Source of the DNA: Euryodendron excelsum
Taxonomy: Eukaryota; Streptophyta; Magnoliopsida; Ericales; Pentaphylacaceae
DNA: 64,000 bases
Direction of reading: 5' to 3'
NCBI GenBank assembly: GCA_033060915.1
Contig: CM065377.1
Span: forward strand, 52,128,683-52,192,682
Position 1 is the stretch's first letter. Every line of letters begins with the position of its first letter. Below, piece after piece: positions 33,851 to 48,084 of this stretch. Both the position numbers and the translations under genes were made by a program. The notes beneath the pieces were generated by a model. The model was not told the DNA's origin and did no database searches. It saw only the letters and a program-made list of their open reading frames with translations.

Positions 33851-35628
33851 TTCGGGAAGGTGTAGCAAGTCTAGTGTTTCCATCTCAAAAATAAAGACAT
33901 GCCTGTTACATCTACTCAGGCAGTCTAAATCATGCACCTTTGACAAGTACGTGGTTGTGTCAAGTGTTTTTGTGATACTATGGCATTTCAAATTAGGATT
34001 TTTTAACCCGTTTGCGCGAGAATAATTTTTTGCTTTATCCTTTATCCGATGATTGAAAGCTATGAAGAAATTGGAAGCTAGTACTTGAATGGTGCAGAAT
34101 ACTTCCAAATTGAACACGAAATCCTATGCAAAAAACTTAAAATTCAACTCATACTGCTGACTTTTAAAGCAAATTACTTCCCCCTTGACACCCCTAGTTC
34201 TCCACGATACTCCTCTTTTTTTTCTGAAATGACAACTCAGTCGAACGGTGCGGTTTTTTTTTTAGTTTGGTTTAATTTTTATTTAGTTTAATTTTTTTAT
34301 TAGTTTTAGTTTTTTAATTAATTTTGTTTATTTTTTTTTTTATTAATTTAATTTTATTATTTTATTTAATTTAATTTTTGACACATGTCAGAACCTCCTT
34401 CTTTCTTAAGTACATTACCAAACGCACCGAGAGTAAAATTTAGAGACAATATTAATTAAAATTTATATTTTTATATATTTTTATATATCTCTTTTTTGTG
34501 TATTATTACATATACTCTTCTCTGAACATGGCTAAATCAATATTGGCCCAATAGACGTTTCATTTAAAAAAAAGTATTTATTAGCAAGCTATTAGTGTGT
34601 TTCTTTATTAATTGTTAATATTTTTGTTATTTTCATATATATACTTTTTATTTTGATCCTTATTTTTATACTTTTTAAAATTTTTACAAACAATGACTCT
34701 CAAAATTTACAAACATATAATAAAAAAAATTATTCAAAAATAAAATTAAAACTGATAAAAAAAATAAACAAAATTGATTAAAAAAAAAAAATAAATAAAC
34801 CGGGCCGGTTGGGGGTGGGGAAAAGTAATGGGAGCATAATGATAATTGTTGAGGGGGTTTTGGGGTGTGTACTACTTTCACAATTCTCCTTTTAAGCCAC
34901 TGGTTGCCCCTGATTGAGACTTTTAAGCCTCTGGCTAGTTGTCCTAAACTTATGTTACCCTCCCATGTCAAAGAACAATCTAAACCCGGATATACATACG
35001 TCATCTCCATGTATCTTAGGGATGATGCAATTACCAGTTTAGAACTCATCCTTACTCGTAGGCCATGGATAAAAAAGAAACAAAAGTAATTTGAAAAGGA
35101 AAAACAATTATACTAAGCGATGTAGGTCAAAATATAAACGTTATGCATCCATGAAGATTGGTAAATATTAAGTGATATCGTAATTACTACCATTTAGATA
35201 TAAGCTTTACAGTGAGATACCCAATAGGTATACAAAAATTAAAAATTATAACAAAAATAATATCTAAAAACAAAAGTGCTATATTTTTATTAAAAGTTTG
35301 AACAATTGTGTGGGTAGTAGAATGTTTAAGAATTGAACTAATCTATGTGCCACATTGAACCTCAAAACCTCTTTCTCGTACAGTTGTGCACCATGATGGG
35401 AAACCATATTAATGTGTTTCTTGTTTTGAAATGACAAGTCTCAAATCACCGTTTCATTTTGTACACAAGTTTTATATATTGCTTTTATATGCATGATATT
35501 GCTTGAGTGAGCTAATTTTACGTTTGAAATATCTTAAGTGTTATTAATTTTTTAGAGTCACTTTTAAAGCATTTGACTCAGTAATTATTTAGTATGTATG
35601 GACGAAGGGACTGCATAAATTTTAAAAT

Positions 35629-35870
35629 TAATCAAAGTACGCGTAAATTGACTCAAACACTTGATTAATAAAAAAAAAAAACATTACTTGAGTGATATTT
35701 ATAACCTTATGTTGCTTACACGATATAATGATTGAATATATTAAAATAAATTAATCGAGGGATGCACAAATTAATCTGAACACTCGGTTAAAAAAAAAAA
35801 AAAAACATTACTTGAGTGATATTTACAACCTTATGTTGCTTACACGATATCATGATTGAATATATTAAAA
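35629..35870. repeat. ~120 bp tandem duplication in block Y, copy A
   Basis: Two copies of a unit with acattacttgagtgatattt and cttatgttgcttacacgata. The same two-unit array is in copy C at about 52371-52610, so it predates the segmental duplication. Confidence 0.9.
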
Positions 35871-36190
35871 TTTTAGTGACTCACAAATATATCATGATTT
35901 TATTAGAAAAACATTATAGGTAATCATATTTCTCATCAGTTCTTTTTTCTCTTTTAAATACAATTGAATGGATTTAATATAAATTTATTAATATAATTTC
36001 TACAATTTTACATTTAAAAGTAAAAAATAAATTAAAAAATAAAATTATATATAACATTATGGATATGTTTGTAGCGAAGTGTGATTGGAAACTTTATCAC
36101 AAGTTTGTAGTACAAATTAAGTTCTGTTGTACAAAGTACAAACACGTCAAAATTTGTACAATCTCTCCATTATATGTGTGTGTTACTGTG

Positions 36191-36193
<3 letters not shown>

Positions 36194-36225
<32 letters not shown>
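36194..36225. repeat. (GA)n microsatellite
   Basis: About 16 GA units; the homologous site in copy C (52932-52957) has fewer. Confidence 0.95.
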
Positions 36226-36229
<4 letters not shown>

Positions 36230-38696
36230 AACTTTTGATACGAGCTTTAAACCAACGAAGAAACGATTCCGCCGGCGGCCAGATGCCACAACTTACAATC
36301 AATGGATCAAATCCTGCGCAAAGTAAGGACTTTATTTCAAGGCTCCTCTCTCTCTCAACTCATTAGTGATTACTTGGATTGTTTTGTTTTTCTATTTACT
36401 CTGATCTTTCCTTGAGTTTTAACTGCATTATATACTCTTCAATTACACTAATTCTAGGTTGAAAAAAAAAAAACTCGCAACTATTCTTTAATCTGGTCAA
36501 GTTAGAGTTTTATAAGAGTTTGAAGATGTGCAGTGAGGCCTAAATCAAAATTCAACAAATTAATTCAAGTGGAAATGAGATAACTCAAAATTTCATATAG
36601 CTATCATATATGTATATACATCTATATGTGTGTATATATGACTTCTAGCTTGTTCCTTGAACATGGAAAATATTAAACATTAAAAGTTATGCATTCTGTA
36701 ACCACTAGTTGTGCGATAAAATCTGAAATTTTTAGATCTTACAAAAAAACAAAAAAAAAAAGGGTCTATAAACCCCTCTAAACCTCTCTAAACTATAGAT
36801 TTTTGCAATTAAAAAATGTTATATATCTCAGTTCCAACACATCATTATATATGTAGAAACATTTTGTATTTTTTTTTTTTTTGTTTTTATATTATTACTG
36901 CTGTCCATGGGGAGTGCTCTTTTATGATCTCGTGCAGCTCATTATTCATGATTCTACTGCCATGTATTTAGCCAATGAGCCTCACAGCTAACCGGTTATG
37001 TTTTCATGTGATATTTGTACCAGTCGAAATAAAATAAAAAAATCATGAAATATATGTTTGGAATATATTCCATTTTGAGAGGACCGAAACAATCAATTTA
37101 TTGATATTGAAAGCCACAAACAAATAATTATTTTATATTAGCACTGGTTTTTGTAAATGGAGGAGTAACGACTGTTGGTCAAAAAAAAATTAGCGGCAAC
37201 AATTTTTTCATGCAGTACAATGATTAATTTTATATAGTTATATAATTATGTTAAATACTAATCATCAAATATCATGTTCTTTTAAGAAGAAAATTTTAAA
37301 TATTAAATCTAACACTTCTCATTATTATTTACATAGTTATCTGAATACATTTTATTATTAGAAACAAACAGAGCCTAAGTTCTAAATTTTCCACAAAGCC
37401 TTTCCGAAATATTTATTTATTTATTTATTTTATAACTAAGTATTCAGGCTAATTTAAGCACATCTCGATTAATTCCAAAACTTAAAAACGGAATCAAGAA
37501 TTTTGTTGAGGGCATGGAAGACTAAGATAAAAAAATCTAATTTTTTTTGAGGGGCTAAAATAAAAATTATTAAATTTTAAAAGGTCAAGATAAAAACTTT
37601 TTAATCTTTTTTACGAGCTAAAGCAAAGATTTATGAATTTTTAAAAGGTTAAGGTAAAAAAATTTTCATTTTGTTAGGGTTAAGGAAAAAGTTCTTGAAT
37701 TTTGAAATCATTTTTTTGAAAAAGTGGGGGAGGGGGTGCGAGAATATACCTTCTTAGTGTAAAAATAATAGAAGCTATTTCAAATTTTGCCAAAAGTAGC
37801 TATTCATGGGTAGTTTCGCCCTACCAAAGTCTGCCTCATTTCACACAACTTAAATAATTACTAAATCAAAAATTTTAAAAATAATCTCAAAAAATTAATA
37901 ACACCTATAGAGAAAATCTCAAATTCTAAACCGTAACACAACGCTTAGTCGTATTTTCTCCTGCCAATATTAATATTGTTCGAGTGGGACCCGACAAATA
38001 CTGATGAGTTTTAAAAAGAAAGCGGACCCCTAGGCCTTAGAGGACTTATCTTCAGTACATATAATTATTCATGTATCTGTGTCATGTCGATTCCGAATTC
38101 TAAACGCTCTGATGTAGATAGAGAGATAGAGAAGGAGAAGAGGGGATGGAGTTTGTGTGGTGGTATTTGCTGCTACGTAGTCCACCAAGGCAAGCCGTGG
38201 CCCCTAAAATTGACAACCCAATATAGACAAAGTTGAAAGATAATATTACATTTTAAAGTCGACAAATGAGAGTTTGCAAATTAAATTTGTCAAAACCCAA
38301 AAATAGCATTAGGAGAGAAATTTTCTTTGTATAAGCTATAAAACTTTATGTTAATTGTAAATATTTCTATATATAAATATTTATAATAATAAATTCAAAC
38401 AATTCATGTACATATATGATAAAAAATAATAAAATAATCAATATAAAATTGACAAGTATGTTTCAAACATTGTCACCAAAGGTTATTGTTAAACATTTAA
38501 ATTGACCTAAAAATTAAAAAAGGGACAAAAAACATTGGAAACACTTTTATTCAATTCATGACAATAATCGGGCAATAATTAGTACAAAATTAACAACTAT
38601 GTTCCAAAGCATAATCCCAAAACTTTATTGTTAAACATGTTATTAACAAGAGCATTCGAATCAAAGGTAATTATTTTTCAAAACATTGAAAACACG

Positions 38697-41600
38697 TTTA
38701 TATTATATAAAAATTCTTGATATTTTAAATGTATATATATTTTTATATTATATAATATTTATGACAATAACTTGAATTCGATACTCAATATTATACCAAC
38801 TAATAACAAAAAAATATTTTAATAAATATGAGATTAACAACTCCGATCAAGTCCTCCAACAATTAGACTAGAAGCTATTATACTTTTATAGATGGAGAGA
38901 GGATTACCCCGTTGCGTAGACCAGAAAATTAAGGGAAAAATTTTAATTGATGACTGAGAGGAGCGACACTAGCAATAGGCTTTGATCATGCTAATTTGGA
39001 GTCCTCGGAATGGGTGACGCTTGAAAAAGCAGTTTTATGTGTCACCCTCACACATGCTAAGCCGACCCAGCTGTCGTGTGTCTATGCTTGGCACAACTTG
39101 GCTAGGAAGGTTGTTTGAATATAACTTATTTAGTAGTTTTTAATTATTATTTATAATTTTTTTAAATATATTTAATTAAGTGTCTTAAAAATATACTTTA
39201 TATTTAATTATGTTTTTAAAAATAATTAATTTTAAAAATAACTTTTTAAAAATAACTTATAACTTATAACTTATAACTTATAACTTACAATCAGGTGACT
39301 AAACACTCCCTAACTTGTGACTAAACACTCCCTAACTTATACTTGTGCTCGTGCCCGCCCAGCCTTTACACCTTTGTACTATTGTCATAACAAAGTTATT
39401 TAAGTTCATCTTATCCATCCCGATAAGAAAATATTCAATACCACTTGAGTTGGTAGTCTAATTGGTCTTAACAAATGAGGTGAAACTCTTTACTTTTATT
39501 TACACAGTCAGGAGTTTAAACTCAATTGCGATAGTGATATTTGTAAATTAGATATTATGTGTAAGAGACCTTTATTAACTTGCATCTTGAAAGTGGTTTT
39601 GTTCAATTATGTTTCACTCTTTGTCAGAGAGTTCAACAAAATAGAGGCTACTATGACTATCCCCAGACAAAGAGTTACACTAGTCGCCTCCTTTACTCTT
39701 TAGCTAAGCATAAAAAAATATATATGTATTCAATTTAATAGTGATATCATTTCATTTTGATGGCGTAGTATTACAAGTCAATCACATTATATCAAATATA
39801 AGTGTTGAAATTATAATCATCAGTTAGTGGGGTAATTAGAGAAACTCACTCTTCAGTTTAGGTGATTGGATTTCAACACATATATTTAATATGATGTGAT
39901 TAACTTGTGATACTGTGTTAGTAAAATGACGTGATATTATCGCTAGCATTGAATATTTTTTCATTGATTGTTTAATGAATTAGCAACTAAGACACTGACC
40001 AAAATTCACATGTATTGTTTGGTCTTTATTACTCTTATTTTTCATAACTATTCCAAAATGTATGTAAATATTATGTAAAGGACATCGAGGGACGGAAATT
40101 TTTTGTACTAACTATTAAAGTATTGAACGGTGGATATTTTTTATTCAAGCTTATGTGACAAAGTAAATTATTAATCAGCTAACTTAGCTTAGTTGGTTAA
40201 AGTCATTCTCCTTTATTTTTGGAGGTCAAGAACTCTTGCCACCATAAATAGAAAATGTTTAGTTCTAGACTTTAGTGTGTAAAACCCAAATGTGTTTGCT
40301 CAATTGAGAAGAAGCATGAAATATAAGCGTACCGCTTGTAATGTCAATCTTATCCAAATTCCATTCCTCTACATTGCATGTCATACTCTTGAAAGGAAAT
40401 CCGTACACTAGTAAATTGTGAGCATTTGTAAGTTTCTTAAAAAATTTACTGGCAAGAGATAGATCCAACTCTGCCTTTAACAAATACTCCCACATAATAA
40501 ATAAATAAATAATAATAATAATAATAAAAGCTAGTTGCTTGAGCATTTGGGCCTTTCAAAAGACGCCTCCACAAATTTTGAGTGCTTTTTTTTTTTTTTT
40601 GGTTCGGCAATCATTAGTATTCAAGCAAGATTGCGCACATCTCGATTAATAACCTCTCCGATTTAATCAAAGGTAGGTCATTCACACCAAAATCAAATTA
40701 TTTATAAGAGATAAATTTTTTTACAGTTAACTCTTGAATATGACAAATGTCAAAATCTTGGCATCTCAAAGAGAGATCATGATCCATCCAAATGCTCTAA
40801 CCCAGTTGGTTAAATTTTTAATCAATTACTTATGGCAATGATCTACCATATGTGAATGCAAGCTTCAACTACATAATAAAAGACAAACCCAAACAAAGAA
40901 TGATGGTGATTCACTTTACATCACTGGCTCACTACATAAATTTCTTTTTCTTTTTTTTTTTCTTTTTTCGTTTTTTGATAAAATCGCTGCATATAATCTG
41001 GACCTTAGAGACAATTCAAGGGAACAGGAAGAGCAAAGCTCGCTACATAGTGCCTGCAAAAACAAAGTCATGGCCAAGTTGATAACTTTTTAATATTGGG
41101 ATTGTCCTGGTCCCTTGCTCAGATCCCTCCCTCGTACAAATCTTCTTAAAATCTTCTTTGTTAAGTCAAATGAACTTGTGTAAATCCTAATTTAATATGT
41201 AGAAAAATATACAATCTTAGATCTGGAATTTTCATTTTTATACTCCCAAAGTCTTGCATGCCAGAATTCTGCACAATCTCCAATAATCAAATCAGTGGGT
41301 GAACAACCAGTGGCTCTTAAAGAAATAGAGGAGAGAGATTAGAGAGCAAACTCCAATAAGTTTTGGTCAAACAAGCAATCTTCTAAAGAGACTCTTGAAC
41401 TGCTTGCTATTATATAATCATCAGCCTCAATCAAATTCCTTACCACCGTCCAAATGGATAACTAGGAAGAAAAAAAGGACTCGAAAAGCTTGAAAATCAA
41501 CCATGGTAGCATATCGGTTTCTTGTAAAAGGAAAAATTAATCAAACATTGGTGCATTTAGTTTACCCATTCAACAAAATTATTCGTAATAGTCCAAAGCA

Positions 41601-43316
41601 TATGTTTTCGCATTTAATGCAGCCAGCAAATTAGGAAGCATTTTTCTACTCTATGTAAGAATTTCACTGCTTGCGTGTTGAAAATTATGTGCGTTTAGTT
41701 TCGTTTTCAATTTTTGTTTTGTGTTCTCTAAAAACAGAAAAACAAAAACTGATATGAAAAACTCATTCAATAAATTATTTTTGAAAATTTTTCTAAAGAC
41801 ATCCCACTTTTTTGAAATAGCTTCTTATTATTTTTTGAATTTTCAAAAACAAACAAGTTTGGTGAACTTTTCTCCAAAAACTGTTTTGAGAATTTGTCTA
41901 AAAATACTCCAATTTTAATAAACATTTTTAAATTGTGTTTTATGAATTTGAGAAAATATTTTTACACGAAAGTAAAAAACGATAAGGTTTTTAAACTTTT
42001 TACGTTTTTATTACTGAAAACACAAAAAATAAAAACGAAAATTTTGAAGAGGATACCAATGAAACAGAGCCACTTTCGTGAACGTGTAGAAGTCTAGTGT
42101 TTCCAACTCAAAAATAAAGACATGCCTGTTACATCTACTCATGCAGTCTAAATCATGCACCTTTGATTAGTACGCGGTTGTGTCAAGTGTCGATGTGATA
42201 CTATGGCATTTCAAATTAGGATTTTTTAACCCGTTTGCGTAAGAAGAATTTTTTGCTTTATCCTTTATCCGATGATTGAAAGCTATGAAGAAATTGGAAG
42301 CTAGTACTTGAATGGTGCAGAATACTTCCAAGTTGAACACGAAATCCTATGCAAAAAACTTAAACTTCAACTCATAATGCTGACTTTAAGGCAAATTACT
42401 TCATCCCCTGACACCCTTGCTTCTTCACGATAATTATTTTTATATATATATTTTTTTAAATTATAATTCAGCCAAACCACTTTATTTGTTTTTTTTTTTT
42501 TTTAGTTTTATTTTAATTTTTTTATTTAGTTTAATTTTTTATTATTTTTATTTATTTTTTAATTAATTTTATTTATTATTTATTTATTAATTTTTTTTTT
42601 TTTTTATTTTATTGAATTTTTGATATGTGTTAGAAATCTCTCTCCTCTCTTAGGTACATCATCAAACGCGCTAGGAACAGAATTTGGAGGCAATATTAAT
42701 TAGAATTTATATTTTTATATATTTTTGTGTATCTCTTTTTTATGTATTATTATATGTACTTTTCTCTAAACATGGCTAAATCAATATTGACTTAAGAGAC
42801 TTTTTATTTAAAAAAAAAGTATTGTTGGCAAGCTATTAGTGTGTTTACTTATTAATTGTTATATTTTTGTTATTTTCATATGTATACTTTTTGTTTTGAT
42901 TCATATTTTTATACTTTTTTAAAAAATTTTTACAAATAATAACTCCTAAAATCTACAAATATATAATAAAAAAAATTTATCCAAAAAGAAAAATAAAACT
43001 AATAAAAAAAAAAAATAAAATTGATAAAAAAAAGAATAAACAAAAATTGCTTAAAAGAAAAAAAAAAAATTAAAAAAAAAAACAAAACTAAAAAAAAAAA
43101 ACACAAAACTGAAAAATAAATAAACCGGGGCGGTAGGGGGTGGTCAAAAGTAGTGGGGCCGGAATGATAATTGTTGAGGGGGGTTTTGGGGTGTGTACTA
43201 TTTTCACAATTCTCCTTTTAAGCCACTGGTTGCCCCTGATTGAGACTTTTAAGCCTCTGGCTAGTTGTCCTAAAGTTAAATTACCCTCCCACGTCAAAGA
43301 ACAATCTAAACCCAGA
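38697..43316. repeat. Segmental duplication block X, copy B
   Basis: Direct homolog of 30505-34990, including the same SINE, MITEs and microsatellite position. It joins block Y copy A at 38697 through aacac(g)tttat, a short stretch also seen at the matching places 30499-30509 and 57389-57400. At 43316 homology to copy A ends and block Z begins. Confidence 0.93.
39423..39962. mobile_element. MITE with nested SINE (copy B)
   Basis: Duplicated counterpart of 31211-31750. The SINE part is about 39440-39726; its poly-A has decayed to taaaaaaatatatatg, and box B has changed to gagtttaaactc. Presence in both units shows that the insertions predate the duplication. Confidence 0.75.
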
Positions 43317-43599
43317 TACCATAAGAAGAATTGTGAAAATAGTATAACAGAAAAGTCTGCCAGGATAATTGGGGAAATAGCATTTTTGAAATTATAATAA
43401 GAAAGGCCGCCTCTTTTGATTTGAAATAAAAGAATCACAAAGTGCCAGATCATTTTGTATAAAAAAAAAATTTTTGAGTGCTATTATACAAATATAATTT
43501 TTTAGTAAACTACGAAATGACTACTGGCAGGAGCGGATCCAGGAATTCTATTGATGGAAATTTGATGAAACAAGGTTAAAGAAAATTTAAAATTTAGGG

Positions 43600-43960
43600 G
43601 ACTATTGTGTTTAGTTCTGGTTCTGGTTCTGGTTCCATTTTCGTTTCTTGTTCTCAAAAACAAAAAGTTTGAGAATTTCTCTCGTTTTTCTTGTTCTCGA
43701 AAATAAAAAAATAGAACCATTGAAAATACTATTATTTTTATTTCAAATAAAAGCACTTCCGAAAACTCAGAAAAATATATTTTTATTAGTTCCTACAACT
43801 AAGTGTTTTTTAAAAGATTTACTTAAAACAAGTTCGGGACCAGCATATCAAAAGCGATTTTAACAAAAAATGTGTCCAGAAGCATTCGACCAAACATGGT
43901 TCCGTCAAGTTTTAGAAAACAGAAACAAAAATCGTAACCAAACGGTTACTCGCTCAGTGA
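43600..43960. mobile_element. MITE-like degenerate element
   Basis: Left edge has repeated ggttct units and ttttcgtttcttgttctc; right edge ttttagaaaacagaaacaaa and accaaacggttac. The pattern is like the piece at 33470-33850. No target duplication found. Confidence 0.3.
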
Positions 43961-44240
43961 CTCACCGTAAAGTTTAAATCTGAGTAGTAGTAATTGGTAC
44001 TACTGTACCAGTTAATATTTGTCTCTCAAGACTTGAGATGGGCTCCGAGTTCACGTTATGGCCTGAGCCCAATTTAGTTCTCGGACGCAATGTAGCTTAC
44101 TGGGCTTGAACCCAATTGATTACCAACCACTGAAAAACAGTCTCTGGGCTCATAACAACTGCCTCCTATGAGTTTGGGCTTATATCTCAACCAGTTGGAC
44201 TAAACTTAACATTGATAAATTAGAGAAATGCACCAAACAA

Positions 44241-44704
44241 AAATGTTGAAACAGCAAAAATGTTTCCATTTTTCTAAGAGACCCAAACAAAAAACTAAGT
44301 AGAATAAGGGACTCTATTCTATTGTTGACATTAGGATGCTAAAACTTAGAGAAATACACCAAAATATAATACTATATACCAAAATAATAAATTATGTTAG
44401 TATCAATTTAAAATTTTTCATAAATATTATAACTTTTCTCTGTTTCTAGAGCCTTTTCTTCTAGTAACAATATATTAGAAATATTGTCAAGGGTCAAGGG
44501 ACAAAATTTTCATTTGTTTATGTTGAAACAGCAAAAATGTTTCCATTTTTCTAAGAGCCCCAAACAAAAAACTAGTGGAATAACGAACTCTATTTTATTG
44601 TTGTCATTAAAACGCTAAAACTTAAATAAATGTACCAAAGCACAATACCATATACCAAAACAATAACTCATGTCAATATAAATTTAAAACTTTTCATAAA
44701 TATT
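44241..44704. repeat. ~185 bp direct repeat, two copies 280 bp apart
   Basis: Copies at about 44241-44423 and 44520-44704 share aacagcaaaaatgtttccat, ccaaacaaaaaact and aacttttcataaatatt. Confidence 0.88.
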
Positions 44705-45326
44705 GTCACGTCTAAAATGTTTCTAAAAGATCTCGAAAAATATTCGTGTCTCTGTCAATTGCGACATCACACCAAAAAGAAAATTTGATCATCCACTAAC
44801 GGCTCCTGTGGAATGGTATAGGCCTCATTGGTTCATGAACCTAGAGGTTTTTTCATCACACACTGGCATTGCAGAAGGATCCCATCTCAAAAAGGCTGGA
44901 AGTCCTTATTCACATGCCATGACTAGCAATCAACATAGCATTAACAAACAAGTCCCGTTCAGTTTGTGCATTTGAAGTGTATATAATCTGTTAGAAAGCT
45001 TAAAAACACTATCGTTTTAGTTGGGTTATAAAAACGGTATTCAAAAATTCAGAAAACTATTTAAATCTGTTTCAAAAACTGTGATATTTTCAGAAAAACT
45101 TTTCCAAAACAGTTTACTCAACGAGTTTTTCGTGCCAGTTTTTGCCTTCGAAACCGTTAATAGTGTTCGAAAATGAAATTTCAGTTGGCATCCAAATGCT
45201 ACTCTCGACTTTTTTTTTCTTTGGTTTTTTGTTTTCCGGTTTGGTGGAGATGCAATGATGCTCCATTTAACATTTTAATTCCATCAATTTACTCAGAGAA
45301 CAAGTGACTGTAATACAATTTATAGG

Positions 45327-45865
45327 TTTAATTATACTTTGCACTTCTGTATTTTACACTAAATTTCAATTCAGGATTTTCACTTTCAATTGAAATAATT
45401 AAGCTCTTACACTTTTAATTTGTTGCAATATCAACATTTTATTTGAAAAATAGACAGAAAACTCACATATGATAATCATATGGTCTTTTTTAAGGGACAA
45501 ATATGTAAAATTCAACTATTTTTCATCCTGAAAATTTATATGTATGGTATGTGAATTGAATTAAGAATTTTTACATGAAACCTAGTTATATTATATACAT
45601 CACAAAGTTCATTCCACTCACGATTTTAGAGTGGTTCGAGAGAAATTTGTAGCAAATTATTAGAAGCATGATTTTACATACTTGTCCCCTTGAAAAAGGC
45701 ATTGTGTTTGTTATATGTAAATTTTTTTTATCTATTTTCTCAATGAAAATTAGCATAAGATTAACATTGCAAAAAATTAAAAGTATAATGACTTAATTAT
45801 TACAATTGAAATGAAGATCCTTATGTGAAATTTAATGTAAAATGTAAGGTGTAAAGTGTAATTAA
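45327..45865. mobile_element. MITE with ~90 bp inverted ends
   Basis: Left end tttaattatactttgcactt and the inverted right end attaattacactttacacc begin a match that runs about 90 bp (aaatttca, aataattaag). About 540 bp with an AT-rich core and no ORF. End type resembles short MULE-like MITEs; no target duplication could be confirmed. Confidence 0.6.
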
Positions 45866-45981
45866 TCTCAATTTATATGCACCTTGAACTGACTTTATCT
45901 CTTGTAATTTTTCCCCCTTTCCTCTTTTTACTCGCCCTTTTTCATAAACTTCCATAGCAGACAAAAAGAAAGAGAAACAAC

Positions 45982-46203
45982 ATGGCTGACATATGGAAAC
46001 CTTCACAATACGTCAGAACTGCAATTATCATTGGCATGTTTCCGATTTCAATTCAGCTCCTAGCCTTATACTGCAAAAATGAAGAAGTGCTGCAGACAAC
46101 TTGGGGCTGTCATTTATTGCCAAATTCAGACCCTGATCAGCCAACACAGGCTTTGCTTGAAGCTGAATTTGGAATGGCCTGTATCACCATTAAGCCATAT
46201 TGA
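45982..46203 (+). CDS. Small ORF, 73 aa, unknown
   Basis: ATG in a good context (aacaacatggctgac), 73 codons, ending TGA. The N-terminal third has a hydrophobic run (TAIIIGMFPISIQLLALY) that could span a membrane; the rest is acidic. I recognise no family. Surrounding DNA is MITE-rich and no splice-linked exon is evident, so it may be a gene fragment or a chance ORF. Confidence 0.2.
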   Translation: MADIWKPSQYVRTAIIIGMFPISIQLLALYCKNEEVLQTTWGCHLLPNSDPDQPTQALLEAEFGMACITIKPY

Positions 46204-46884
46204 GGGCCCAAGTATATACATTGGACCTATGATATATCATATCAAATATCAAACACCCAAACTAAGGAATGTGTGGAATAAGAAATGAAATCCCGGCAAT
46301 GCTAGTCTATGCAAATATGTGTAGAAGCCCATGCTGGGTTACTTCTCTCGTTGCCAAAATTTTTGGCCAAATTTTAACTGTGCCTTTTTTTTTTTCTTTT
46401 TGTTTTTCAAATGTTCAATTTTCGGCTCGAATTAGGATGCACATTACCAAATTTTTTAGTATTGACCAACTTTGTCAAATAATTTATTTATGCTGTGTTT
46501 TGATATTGGATCTATAGAGAGAAACGAAAAAAAAAAAGAGAAAAAATAGGAAAAGAAAATTAAATAAAAGAAACTAAAATTTTCCTTTTTCTTGGATTGA
46601 TAAAATTAGAAGAAATGTGTATATTTATAAAATCATTTTTTGTTAGATTACTCATATAAAAAACGTATATATTTATATGTGTCCAATTTCATTTTTTCTT
46701 TCTTCGACAAATCTAAGATCCAAACATAGTTCTAGAGTGTTGCATTTTCGTTTTAACTTTTGCTAGAAGATGGAATTTGAAACTTTACACCATACTAGGT
46801 GTCACCCCGTGCAATGCACAGAAGTAAGAGTTATTTAAATTATAAATAGTTAATCTAAAATTCATAATAATTAATTATACAATA

Positions 46885-47340
46885 ATATCGTATCTTTAAA
46901 ATATAAATAGATATTGACATATCTAGTATTTTATTTAATTATAATCACATTTTTAGATATTAAGTTCAAAAAAAGTCTTGACAATTTGATATTATATATA
47001 TATATATTTTATCTATCTTATAAAATTAATCTTATCTTATATATATATATATATATATCTTATCTATCTTATAAAACTAATATGATCTTATATATATATA
47101 TATATATATCTTACAAAACTAATACATCGTATCGTATCTCTAAAATGTAAATAGATATTGATATATATATATATATATAATATTTTATTTAATTATAATC
47201 ACTTTTTTTGTAGATATTAAGCTCAGAAAGAGTCTTGACAATCTGATATGATATATATGTGTCTTATCTATATTACAAAACTAATCTTATCTTATCTCTT
47301 TATATATATATATATATATATCTTACAAAACTAATACAAT
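46885..47340. repeat. ~245 bp direct repeat with (TA)n tracts
   Basis: Two copies sharing taaatagatattga, tattttatttaattataatc and agtcttgacaat, starting near 46885 and 47130, each followed by (TA)n and a tatctta-like stretch. Confidence 0.8.
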
Positions 47341-48084
47341 AAGTTTAATAAAATAATAAATTTAATAATTATCTAATAAATTGCCTCTGTGATGTGGCAT
47401 TTTAAAAGTATCTGAACATTTAAAGTGTCACGTAGGAGAGAGACAAAATATAATGGCAAACACAACTTATATATATATATATATATGATTGGGTTCAAAC
47501 TTCAAAGGATACAGACCAATAAATTAGTTTCTTATCTTATTTTCTTCAAAGAGAAGCCACTAGAATGTTTGGAAAGTTTTTCCTTCTTTAAATGAAAACA
47601 TTATACCCTTGGAGTTCTAGAAGAAATCAAACAAGGTTAAGAAAATTTTTTGCTTCATTGTTGTCAAAAAGTTACTTCCAAACAATTGTGTGAGAAAAGA
47701 GATATTTCACACAAACACCAGCATGATTATTTTTTTAGTCTGCTATTGAGATAAAGTTTTTATGGTTCTCAATAATATGCTTCATGCAATTCTGGCCCTG
47801 GTAAAACTAGTATACAAGAGAGATTGAACTTTTGGTTTCGTTTTTGAAAATTATTTTATGTTATAAAATAGAGAAATACAAAAAAACTTGTTTGGCAAAT
47901 AGAAAATTTTATTTTTATAGAATTTTTAAAACTCCACTAGAATGATGTGTCACAATGGTAGTAGTATTTTTAAAATTATAAGTCAAAACAGGGGTGTTTT
48001 AATTTTAAATAAGAATAATGATTTCTTGCAATATGGATTGCATGAGTTCTACTACTCTCTATAGGTGACAGTATATCAAGTGAG

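Larger units (their letters stand above)
30505..34990. repeat. Segmental duplication block X, copy A
   Basis: Direct homolog of 38697-43316 along its whole length: shared gaagctattatactttta (30687 and 38871), ctccacaaattttgagtg and cactggttgcccctgattga. It holds MITEs, a SINE and no convincing gene. At 34990 it runs straight into block Y, whereas copy B continues into block Z. Confidence 0.93.
34990..38697. repeat. Segmental duplication block Y, copy A (PPO 3' flank without a PPO)
   Basis: Direct homolog of 51733-57390. Its last 520 bp match the 3' flanks of PPO1 and PPO2, but where the PPO stop codon should follow (about 20 bp further in PPO2) the sequence changes at aacacgtttat into block X copy B. 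No PPO coding sequence is present. It holds the empty site for the MULE insertion of copy C at 37967-37975. Confidence 0.93.
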
